A program made the translations under genes and the position numbers. Positions 54,645 to 64,000 of a stretch of DNA of 64,000 nt are shown here, one piece after another (the stretch's first letter is position 1; the number at the start of each line of letters is the position of its first letter). The stretch comes from Sordaria brevicollis (lineage: Eukaryota; Ascomycota; Sordariomycetes; Sordariales; Sordariaceae), in NCBI GenBank assembly GCA_033439795.1, contig JAUTDP010000020.1:124001-188000 (forward strand), written 5' to 3'. The notes beneath the pieces were generated by a model. The model made no database searches. It saw nothing but the letters and a program-made list of their open reading frames with translations, and was not told the origin of the DNA.

Positions 54645-57600
54645 GGTGCTGAGTTCTCTGAGGATGCTTCCGAGAGGGATGTTGAGGAGGGTGTTGAGGA
54701 CGCTGTGGAGGACGCTGTGGAGTATGGTGTTGATGGAGCTGCCGACGATGTAATCGACGGTGAAGAGAGTCTCGAAGAGAACCTCGAAGAGAGACCAAAC
54801 CTCGTGGAGAATGAGGTCCAACCTCGTGAGAGAACCGAGGGGAGATGGAGAGGATGTGTGTTAGTGTGAAGGGCTGTTGTTGCGGTATGTAAAGAGGGTG
54901 TAAGGGGGTGGTGCACTGCACGGTACGGGGTCCGGGTCTGTCTTGGGGGGTACAGAAGGGAGGATTTAATTTGCTGTTTCAAGCGGCTCGTCCTATGGAA
55001 CGATAAGGACTGGACTGGACGTGGACGCTGGCAGCCAAGCGAGGAAGCGAAGCGGAGCGGAGGTAGGGGTCCGGGGTATACCGAGAGCGGGTGTTGTGTT
55101 GTGTGTATTGTTGGAGCGTTGTTTGTCGTTCTTTGTTGTCGTTCTTTTTGTCGTTGTTGACGGAGTGTTGGTGTCGACGGATTGTTGGTGTCGTTTTTGT
55201 TGTTGTTTCTGTCGCTGTTGGCCAGCAGCAAGCAGGTTTTCTGTCGATGATGTCTTGTTCTCTTTTTCGTTCTTATTTCGGGACCTTTACCTACACACTA
55301 CCTACACACTACCTACACACTACCTACACTACCTGCTACGGCTTTACAAACCTTTATGGAATGACGGCATGATGAATTTTTCTATTTTTTTTTCTTCTGG
55401 TTCTTCTCGTTTGGCTTTCTTTTGCTGTTCATGTTCATGACGAGCTTTCCAACCTGATATACATAGACTTTTTGGCTGGTTTGCTTTCGGTTTCTCACGT
55501 TTTTTTTCTATCCTTTCTTGCTGGTTTCGGCTTGCTTCTCGTTCCTTCCTAAGTTCTTTTCGTTTCATACGTTTGAGCTCGAGTTGTTTAGTCCTGACTG
55601 GCTGGCCTCTTGACTCTGTTCGTGGAGAACAGCGAATGAATGAATGACATGAGAATCATTATCATAGGCAGCGCCATATTTTTTATCGATCGAAATATTC
55701 ATGCTTCTACATGTGGAGGCATGACTGGTTTTGATGAAATGAATAGATGAACTTTTTTTTTCTTCTCTCACTTTGACCTTGATGACCATCGCCGCCCTGA
55801 TGATATCTGAAAGCTTCGTCCGTCCTTGACCCTACTACTACTACTACTACCTCTATATCATTTTGGCTTTATTCCGTACTTGAGGTAAGTAGCTTCTACC
55901 TGTTACACTGTCAACCCCCCAAGACAGTTAAAGGGTCCTTATTCCGGATTAGTTTTACCCCGAACGAGCGGCATACACCCGACGTAGCATCGTCTTACGG
56001 CGTCTAAAAAACGGGGTGGCTTGCCAGCCTTGTTAACGCCCGCCGCGCTCGGTACGGTTCGGGTGTTCTCTTGGCGAGTGAAATAACTCGGTTATAACGG
56101 CACTTTTATCGAGTTAATTAATTCCGTTAATATCTCGTGATTTTGGACCTTGGCTTCTGACCTCCCATCGAAGGACTCGAAGAACAATTCGGGAGGTTCA
56201 AATCTACAGAAAGGATGCGAGGGAGGGAGCTGTGAGGGAGCTGTGGGTGACAAGCGAGGAAAGCAAAGGGTATCTTCTGGAAAGAGATGCAAACACCATC
56301 CTCGGATTCGGACCAGTCACTTCCATTCCCTCTTCCCTTCTAGATACTATTTCGGATAACGGTTGTGTTGATCACCACCTCCATCACTCTCATCCCCAGC
56401 TTTAAAGCGCGATAAAAGGCTGTGTATCACAGTACACGTGCAACCACAAGAAAAAGCGGCTTGAATGATGTTAAACGGATACCGAGAGCACGAGCAAGAG
56501 ATGACCCCGAGGACCCTGAGACTGATTGCTTCTCGCACGTGAGAATACCTTCAAAAGGCCAAATCCAAGTTCCCCTACTTCCAGACAAAAGGGAAGAATT
56601 TCGCCTGCGGCTCGTTCAAACTGCCACCCACTGAGCCACCGTCGTCAGCCAAGCCGCGTTGCTACACAGTACCTTTTTTCTAGCGTTAAACCCCGTGGGC
56701 AGGCGTTTTTGTTGCGTCTGAGCGCCTCTCCAACATCATCTTTTTTTTTTTTTTTCTCCTTTTGAAGGAAAAGAGATGCTGACACGGCGCTGTCCGAACT
56801 TTGTTGGACATTTCTTTGTTCGCCGCCATGTAAGCCAAGCTTGCCCTGACTTGCCCAAGCAATGTCCAGGGAAAGACAAGGAAAGACTTAAATGGATTAA
56901 GAAAAGAGGCGGCAACGGTTTCAGCGCCAAGGTTAATCGGGACCGAGCTATGTGCTATGGTAAGGATGATTGGAGGTATTCATTGGGGTTGTTGGCTGTC
57001 AAGTCTCTGTGTTTGGTGCGTAGAGTGCGCAAGCGTCATGGCAGTGGCGGTCTTGGGACGGACGGGAGCATCCAGATTGGGGGGACACAACCAACGGTCA
57101 GCGAGGAAATGTTAAAAGATTTTACTGGGGTTCGGATTGAATTCCGATGAATTCTCAAGTCTTGTCAATGTATGTCAAGGTGAGGATCATGAAGATCATG
57201 GTGAAGGCGGCGAGATGTCAGTGATGGCCAGAAGGGACGACGGGAGACCAGCAGAATAAGAAGTCCAAGCTTCTTGGGTCGTGGTCTGGTCTTTCCTTAT
57301 GGAAAACTGATCGAGATGAAAGTGGATTTGGATGGACCGAAGAAAGGAAGGAAGGACCGGATTGAAACACTGTTTGGGAAGGGACGAACTTGTACGTGCC
57401 TGCCATTACCTCTACTGTGTAGACGGAGTCTCCGCGGGTCATGATCTTCGAGATCTGTCTAGTAAGTCGATATTCTGTCCACTCAACTGAATTAACAATG
57501 TCTTCATGAAAGAGGACAATATCGACACAACAAATCAATCAGATGCGAATAACTGTCGAGGTGTTGAAACCGGGATGACGAGGTGCAGTGAGGGGTAACA

Positions 57601-58774
57601 CACCCGCACGAGTTAAGGACCCCAAAAAGCATGCAAGTACGACCCATCTTTTTGCCGACCGACATTGACTCTTTCCTTCAGTTTCCTCCATCAGTCAAGC
57701 AATTAAACCAATGAAGAAAGGAAAGCAGTCCGAGAATTTGTGACCGGGAATCCAGAAACTTGTCCGATGCATGCAATATTTTACGAAAAAATTAAGAGAG
57801 AAACTTGGCCAAGTCCTCCGAAATAATCCACCAGAACCAACACGGAAAAGGCCGACAACAACCTTCACCAAAAACCTCAAAATCGACAGACGGCCGTCAA
57901 CTGTGGAGGACCACACGAGCAACACATGGCCTTGACGTTTTCTTTCCTAAGACGCCTCCCCACTCCTCCGCAAAGAAACAATGTCACCCTCCTAGACCTC
58001 CCCCCATCCACCCCCGCATAAGAACCCTTGAAAGGCTGGGGGTGAACGGGGACCCGGTGGCTGAGACAAGTCAAGATCGGCGATATGCCGAGACGGATAT
58101 CAAGGCAGACAAGCCAGTCACATAGCAAGACATGCCGAAGAATAGCCAGACATTCAAAAAAGAACCAGGCCGGCCAGGAATTTCAACACAAGAAACACAC
58201 AAGGACCAGCCAAGCGGACTCGATTTTCTGACAGTCTCACACAGCCAGAACAAGCCCACATCAACAACTACGTTACACTACGGCCTACCATGTGTGATAA
58301 ACGTATACCCGGACGGTTCAACCAACAAGACAAACCACTCAGCGCATGAGCTCATCCCGTTTTCTGAGAGTGTGGTACGACCTCTACCGACGGGTGTGAT
58401 ACTGTGCTCCTCATCACTATGTACCGATGATCCCTTCCTCAACTTGTGCAAGCCCTGGCCCCGGGAATGGCAACGCTGAGTGAGATCCAGCTTAACTCCA
58501 GCCATTGTTGCGGAGAGGTACCATGGAAAAACTCATCTTCACTCATCTTGAAAGGCTGGGGCTGGAATCCGGGGACTGGGGACTGAGGACTGGGGCGTGA
58601 TGGACACTCGACTGGGAAAACGTATATCTTCCCCAGACACCCCGGATTTGGTGATCCATCTTCTTGTAACCGTCTTGTCCTCCACCTTCATCCCTCCCTT
58701 CATACTTCCCTCATACCAATCACAAACAAGGCTTGCTTGGTGTCAGTCACCAAGCATCCACTCACTCGCCAACC
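54645..58774. other. Long intergenic region
   Basis: 4.1 kb without a supported gene. It includes an 11-bp tandem repeat (55289-55330), a T14-16 run near 56740 and the promoter of the sugar transporter at its right end. A 124-codon frame (56776-57150) and a 106-codon frame (57805-58125) lack any recognisable feature. Confidence 0.45.
55289..55330 (+). repeat. 11-bp tandem repeat
   Basis: ACCTACACACT three times in a row plus a shortened fourth unit. Confidence 0.9.
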
Positions 58775-60964
58775 ATGGACTCCAGTCCAGACCGCAGCAG
58801 CATGGGGACTGCCGTGTAAGTCATCAGTTCCACAACTTCTCCAAGACCGTATCACTAACACCCAACCCAGAGACCCCAAAGGTGTTGCCGGCTCACACAT
58901 CGAACAATCCCCCTCCAACATCGAAGCCAACACCAACCTCCAAGCCAAGCTCAAGAACCCTCTCGAAGGCCTCTCCCGCGCCGAGCTCTTTTCCCGAGTT
59001 GACCACTTCTGCGAGGAGAAGCAACTCACCGAACACCTCCCCCTCTTCCGCAAGGGCGCACTCGTCGCCCAATCCCCAGACGACTACGAAACCATCTCTG
59101 GCCCGGAAGCCTTGGACGAAGAAGAAAAGGCTGCCCTCAGATTCGAAGTCGAACACAAGTGGCGCCTGCCCGCAAGACTGTTCCTGACTATTGCGACCTG
59201 TTCCATTGGTGCTGCCGTCCAGGGCTGGGATCAGACGGGTACCAACGGCGCCAACATCTTCTTCCCGGCTTATTATGGCATCGACAGTGACAGCGCCAGA
59301 GACAAGATTCTTGTTGGGTTGATCAACGCTGGTCCTTATATCGGTAGCGCGTGAGTTTTGCTCTTTCTTCTCTTGTGATTATGCCTCCGGCGGCCCCTGC
59401 CGGGGAGGCAGGCCTCGCTTCGCTCGAATATCGTAGGCTGACAACACACAGATTCATCGGTTGCTGGCTCTCTGATCCCATCAACAACTGGCTTGGCCGT
59501 CGTGGTGTCATCTTCGTCTCTGCTCACTTTTGCATCTGGCCCGTCATCGGTTCTGCTTTCTGTCACACTTGGCCCCAGCAACTGGTATGCCGTCTGCTGA
59601 TGGGTATCGGTATGGGTGTTAAAGCGTCTACGGTTCCTATTTATGCTGCCGAAAACTCGCCTGCTTCTATTAGAGGCGCGCTGGTCATGTCATGGCGTGA
59701 GTGCCCATAGCCCGAATGTCCTTGAGTCAAGAGCTAACACCTCCCAGAAATGTGGACGGCCTTTGGCATCTTTCTTGGCACCGCCTTCAACCTGGCCGTC
59801 TTCAAAACCAGCGAAAACATCAACTGGCGCCTCATGCTCGGAGCCCCCTTTATCCCCGCTGTTCCCTTGCTTCTGCTCATCTATATCTGCCCTGAATCCC
59901 CTCGCTGGTACATGAAGAAGAACCGCTACCCACAAGCCTGGAACTCGATGATCAAGCTGCGAAACCATCCGATCCAGGTAGCCCGCGACATGTTTTACAT
60001 CCACTCGCAACTCGAGATTGAGCACCAGCTGCTTAACGACTCCAACTACGCCAAGCGCTTCGTCGAGCTCTTCACCGTCCCTCGCGTGCGCCGCGCTACT
60101 TTGGCCGCCTTCACCGTCATGATCGCCCAGCAGATGTGCGGTATCAACATCATCGCCTTCTACAGCACCACCATCTTTGAGCAATCGGGCTATAGCAAGT
60201 TCCAGGCCATGCTATGCAGTTTCGGTTTCGGTCTCGTCAACTGGCTCTTTGCCTTCCCTGCCTTCTGGACCATTGACACCTTCGGTCGTCGCTCCCTCTT
60301 GCTGTTTACCTTCCCGCAAATGATGTGGACTCTCCTTGCCGCCGGTCTATTCACTCTCCTCGAAGAGGGAACTGCCCGCACAGCTTTGGTTGCGCTCTTC
60401 GTCTTCTTGTTCGCCGCCTTTTATTCCCCCGGAGAAGGCCCAGTGCCATTCACCTACTCAGCCGAAGTCTTCCCCCTATCTCATCGTGAAGTAGGCATGG
60501 GTTTCGCCGTCGCCACTTGTCTCTTCTGGGCTTCCGTCCTGGGAATCACTTTCCCTTTCCTTTTGGAGTCCTTGGGTACCGTCGGCGCCTTTGGTCTCTA
60601 CGCCGGCTTCAACCTGGTGGCATTCATCGCCATCTTTTTGTTTGTTCCGGAAACCAAACAAAAGACTTTGGAGGAACTGGATTATGTCTTTGCGGTCAAG
60701 ACGAGCGATTTCATGAAGTATCAGTGCACCAAGGCGCTGCCGTGGTTTATCAAGCGCTGGGTCTTCTGGCAGAGGAATGCAAAGTTGGAGCCGCTTTATG
60801 AGTTTGATAGGGTGAAGGAGGCGGAGAGGGAGAGGAAGGCGGAGGAGACTGGCGCGGTGACGACTGCGGCGGCGGCGGCTACGAAGGCTACGGGGGTTGA
60901 TACCTCTATGGCGCGTGCGGATGAAAAGAAGGGGTTGAGTCAGGTGCATGGGCCTGATGCTTAG
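58775..60964 (+). CDS. Sugar-transporter-type MFS permease
   Basis: Four exons: 58775-58815, 58871-59350, 59452-59696 and 59748-60964, 660 residues. All introns have GT-AG ends and CTAAC or CTGAC branch sites. After a cytosolic N-terminus of about 120 residues come twelve hydrophobic segments with sugar-porter motifs: GRRGVIF (loop 2-3), [10 protein letters not shown] after helix 6, [13 protein letters not shown] in helix 7, DTFGRRSLL and [12 protein letters not shown] after helix 12. A cytosolic Ala/Lys-rich tail ends the protein. Substrate (hexose, disaccharide or polyol) cannot be fixed. Intron 2 carries a GC-rich self-complementary stretch (see findings). The frame is intact. Confidence 0.92.
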
Positions 60965-61926
60965 ATGGCAATGGGAAGATGGGTGTGTTTGAGTCGGTTC
61001 TCTACCTGTAGAGGCCGTTCAAGGTTGTTTGTTTTGGATTGATCTGAGTGCGGTCAGTCTTGGTTATGATATCCCTTTCCTATCGCTCGCTCTTTTTGAG
61101 ATTCATGTTGTACTATTTGATGCTGGTTTATTTGTTAGCGCGGTTCTCGCGACAAGGGTCTGCAAAAATATACCGAAAAACAACGAAGCAACCATATAAA
61201 AAACTAAAAAATTGAGTAGCGTGTAGAGACAGTCAAAAAGGCATTTGGTTGATACCAGTTTATTGCATGAAAATTGGTAGAAATCTGGCTGAGTTGCGGA
61301 GAGGGCGTTGTGAAGTCCCGTGCTAACGAACAAACCAGCAGAAGGGTGTACGCTTGATACCAATTGTTATTTTTGGGGAAGCGCAAAAGCTTCCCATACC
61401 TCTTCTACTATACCTGAACCAAAAAAAAAAAAAAAAAAGAATCTAAACAAATGAAGGAAATCCAACGACATGTCGTGCGTCTTGAACTTTTGTCATTCCC
61501 CGATCTCGGCCACAGATGATTCGTCCATCCCAAGAAAGCCAATTGTTTGGCTGAACTTGGCGAACTTCCTAAGCTCATGGAGTGTGTCACGATACAGCTG
61601 AAAAGATGAGGGGTAGCTTGGGTAGATAGGTAAAAATTATCCCGAGATCGCTTTGACTCCCGCCCGTCCTTATCGTCCACTAGTTAGTAATGGGAAACTT
61701 GTGGTTCCCCTCTGTTTCCCCTCTGCTTCCCCTCCTGCTCGTCAGGTACCCGACGTCACTTGGTCCATTTCTTTATCAGCACCTGGCAGCGTCGTTATCA
61801 ACAACACTTCATCTATAACTTACAGAATCAGAATCAGAATCAGAACCAACATCAGATGAAATCTTCATCACTCATTCATTTGTCTTTTTTAGGAGTTCAG
61901 TCGTCCAGTCGTCGGAAGTCATCGAA
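60965..61926. other. Intergenic
   Basis: 3' flank of the sugar transporter and promoter of the DUF3445 gene. It contains an A18 run at about 61421-61438 and three AGAATC units near 61823. No gene is supported. Confidence 0.5.
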
Positions 61927-62277
61927 ATGATCACCACCCCATCAACTTGCTTCATCATCTTACTCCTCACTGTCCTCCTCGTCGTCGTAGGAGCCCGTTT
62001 CTGGTTTTGGGATTGGACGAGGAGACGGGGATGGACGTCTTCATCACCACCGTCGCCATCGTCGTCGCCGTCGGTTGGGGATGTTGATGAGAAGACGTCA
62101 CTTATTCACCACGGAAAGGCCAAGAAGGGAGGAAAAGAGGAGAAGAGGAATGAAGATGAGGGAAGGATTGAGGTGAGGATTGAGCCGTTAAAGGATTTCG
62201 ACTGGAAAACGACGGAGCCGTTGAGGTTTAGACCGTTTAAGGAGATGTATCATATTACCATGGGTGGGTATTTGCAA

Positions 62278-62335
<58 letters not shown>

Positions 62336-63855
62336 TCGTCCATCTTGCCCGATGTTATATTCACCATCACCGCCTTGATCGCACCCCTTCCAATCATCGG
62401 GCCCCCTATTTCTCCTTCCCGCGACCCTCTTACCTGCAACCCTCTAGTTCCCTTTCTTCCCTCCAATATTTTCCTATCTTCCCAGTTTCTTACGTACTTC
62501 ACGTATGTCCTCTCAAACCTTTTTATCCCTTGTGCTCCCTTTAACACCATCGCCGTCGGTATCGCCATCGTCATCGCCATCACCATCGCCATCGGCATCA
62601 CCTCCAGTTCCAGTTCCAGTTCCAGTTCCAGTTCCAGTTCCAGTTCCAGTTCCAGTTCCAGTTCCAGTTCCAGTTCACCCTAATTAGATGTACTAACAAC
62701 CAACACAACCACCGCACAGCCCTCCAAGCCTCCACACCCTCCGACCTAATCCTCATAGACTCCAATTACCTCTCCCGCATCCACTACCGCCGCCACATCC
62801 TTTCCAAGCATGAATCGGAAGTAATCGGTTGTTTACCAGAGGGGAAAGAGGCGGTTAGGGAGTTGTACAGCTATCTCTTGGGGGAGTATTTGGTGGGGAG
62901 GTATCCTAGTATGTTCAGGGTTGTCTCTTCTTTAGATACTGGGGCCGGTTTGGAGTTGGGAACAGGACCTGAGGAACAGAAAACAGGAGGCAACAGCGGG
63001 ACGACGACGACGACAATATTCGAGAATCTAGTCACGGGGGCCAAGTTCGAGGTGGTTCCAACCCCGGAGGACCCGTTGGAGTGTTTGAGACGGATGGCGG
63101 TGACGGTGGAGGATGATTTTTATGTTTTGCTGCCTTTTCCTGTTTCGTATCCTACTCTCCATGTCTCCTCTTCCGCTACCTCTACCACCACCACCTCTCT
63201 CACCCCCTCCTCCCCCAGTCCTACCTCCCCCAAGGCCCCGGAAACAGAGCATCGCGCCGTCGCCTTCCTAAACCTCCACCCCTCCGGCTTCTCCCCCGCC
63301 TCCAAACTCTCCCTCCCCTTATCCCAAATCCACTCCCCCGTCCCATCCTACTCCAAAATCGGCCCCTCCCTCGAAAGGTTTTTCTCCCGCTTAACGCCCA
63401 ACACACTTACAAAGCGGGTTAATTGGTCCATCCAGCTTCATTCCGAGCTCTACTCCCCGTCAGGGAATCATGTGCATGAACATGAACTGGGGGAGGTGGA
63501 GGAGGTGGAGGGGTTTGGGGATGAAGAGGCGGAGGAGGGTAGGTTGAGGGTTGAGGTGCAGAGTGTTTTTGCGCTGCCGGTAAGAGGAAGGGAGGGGGGG
63601 ATGGAGGGGGGGAAGGAGGGGGGGAAAGGGGAGGGGGTGGTGAAGGTTTTTGGGTTTAAGACTTATTTGTATTCGCTCAAAGAGGTGAAGGGGGAGGAGG
63701 TGGATGAGACGGAGGAGGGTGGGGGGAAGGTGAAGATGGGGGAGGTACTGGCGAGGGCGATTGAGGGGTTGAGGGAGGGAAATGCGCCGGGGATGTGGAG
63801 GTATAAGGGGGCTGTGAGGTGGGGAAGGGGGGTGACGGGGTGGTTGAGGACTTGA
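61927..63855 (+). CDS. Membrane-anchored DUF3445 (heme-dependent oxidative N-demethylase-like) protein
   Basis: Exon 1 is 61927-62263 and exon 2 is 62720-63855, 490 residues, phase 1. Residues about 5-28 form one hydrophobic anchor (CFIILLLTVLLVVVGARFWF), then a basic/acidic linker. The DUF3445 domain begins at FRPFKEMYHITM, continues across the splice as ALQASTPSDLILIDSNYL, then GCLPEGKEAVRELYSYLLGEYLVGRYPSMF, VEDDFYVLLP, HPSGFSPASK, SYSKIGPSLERFFSRL and RVNWSIQLHSELY. Bacterial relatives are heme-dependent oxidative N-demethylase subunits. Fungal versions are uncharacterised, so the enzyme role is inferred from family. Low-complexity inserts (Thr/Ser/Pro and Glu/Gly) occur between blocks. 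The intron is 456 nt with T53 and a hexamer array. Confidence 0.85.
62280..62332 (+). repeat. T53 tract in an intron
   Basis: 53 consecutive T, starting 16 nt after the donor site of the DUF3445 gene intron. Confidence 0.97.
62603..62676 (+). repeat. (CCAGTT)n hexamer array in an intron
   Basis: About twelve perfect CCAGTT units in the same intron, roughly 43 nt before its acceptor, preceded by a CCATCG-type degenerate array. Confidence 0.95.
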
Positions 63856-64000
63856 TACTATCACGGAGAGGCACATGGGCCTTGGGATGGTCTGGTCGAA
63901 TGTGCTTTTATGGAAGGACAGGACGGTGATGGAACGGGCAGATAGAGGTAGTAATGGGAATACCGAAGGGAGAAACGAGAGGTAGAGGTATCGGACGCTG
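63856..64000. other. 3' flank of the DUF3445 gene
   Basis: No feature is seen before the window ends. Confidence 0.5.

Noticed and set aside
56776..57150. 124-codon plus-strand open frame
   Set aside because: Starts well but shows no domain, and the flanks lack a coherent gene structure. Kept as intergenic.

Overview
The window is nuclear DNA of a filamentous ascomycete, most likely a Sordariomycete close to the Sordariales. The evidence is: short introns (about 50-100 nt) with GTAWGT donors, CTAAC branch sites and CAG/TAG acceptors; intron-containing tRNA genes; and gene content (HET-domain protein, laccase, GH31 glucosidase, PREG/PHO80-type cyclin, fungal MFS permeases). There are no bacterial-type operons. 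Gene models below were built by hand from splice signals and reading frame, without transcript data.

Region 1 (about 0.9-19 kb) is a lineage-specific, fast-changing block. It holds nine small or medium genes that I do not recognise from any characterised family. Eight of the nine have a short first exon, usually 5-40 codons, followed by an intron that is nearly always in phase 2. One set (2893-3563, 10811-11472, 12485-13697, 15762-17228, 17839-18942) ends in a basic/low-complexity stretch, an R-E-M-Q-S-L-x-x-L-x-x-P-G-like box and, where preserved, a terminal G-x-W-R-x-V-V-like box. The other set (906-2111, 6657-7618, 8568-9442, 14430-14878) encodes charged coiled-coil proteins. One copy is broken by a 404-bp inverted-repeat element with an 8-bp target duplication, and removing the element with one duplication restores the downstream frame exactly. 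A second inverted-repeat element, a minisatellite and a dispersed repeat in the 3' flanks of two coiled-coil genes show that the block is turning over.

Region 2 (about 19.8-35.3 kb) has a small conserved-looking protein gene, then secreted proteins suited to plant-polymer use: a carbohydrate-binding-like protein (20941-22373, minus), a laccase (25601-27741, plus) and a GH31 alpha-glucosidase (28851-31553, minus). A HET-domain gene follows (32970-35282, minus).

Region 3 (about 36-50 kb) has two intron-containing tRNA genes (Glu-CTC, Thr-CGT), a maltose-acetyltransferase-like gene, a small probably mitochondrial protein, a large HExxH metallopeptidase-like gene with a GC-AG intron inside the zinc motif, an MFS transporter, an ERV2-type sulfhydryl oxidase and the proteasome beta-1 subunit.

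Region 4 (about 52-64 kb) has a PHO80/PREG-type cyclin, a sugar-transporter-type MFS permease and a membrane-anchored DUF3445 protein. Two of these genes carry 42- and 53-nt T tracts in an intron.

A caution applies throughout. Several otherwise well-conserved genes (laccase, acetyltransferase, metallopeptidase-like, one family member) contain one-base shifts located at G, C or A runs. These may be real lesions or consensus errors, and the sequence alone cannot say which.
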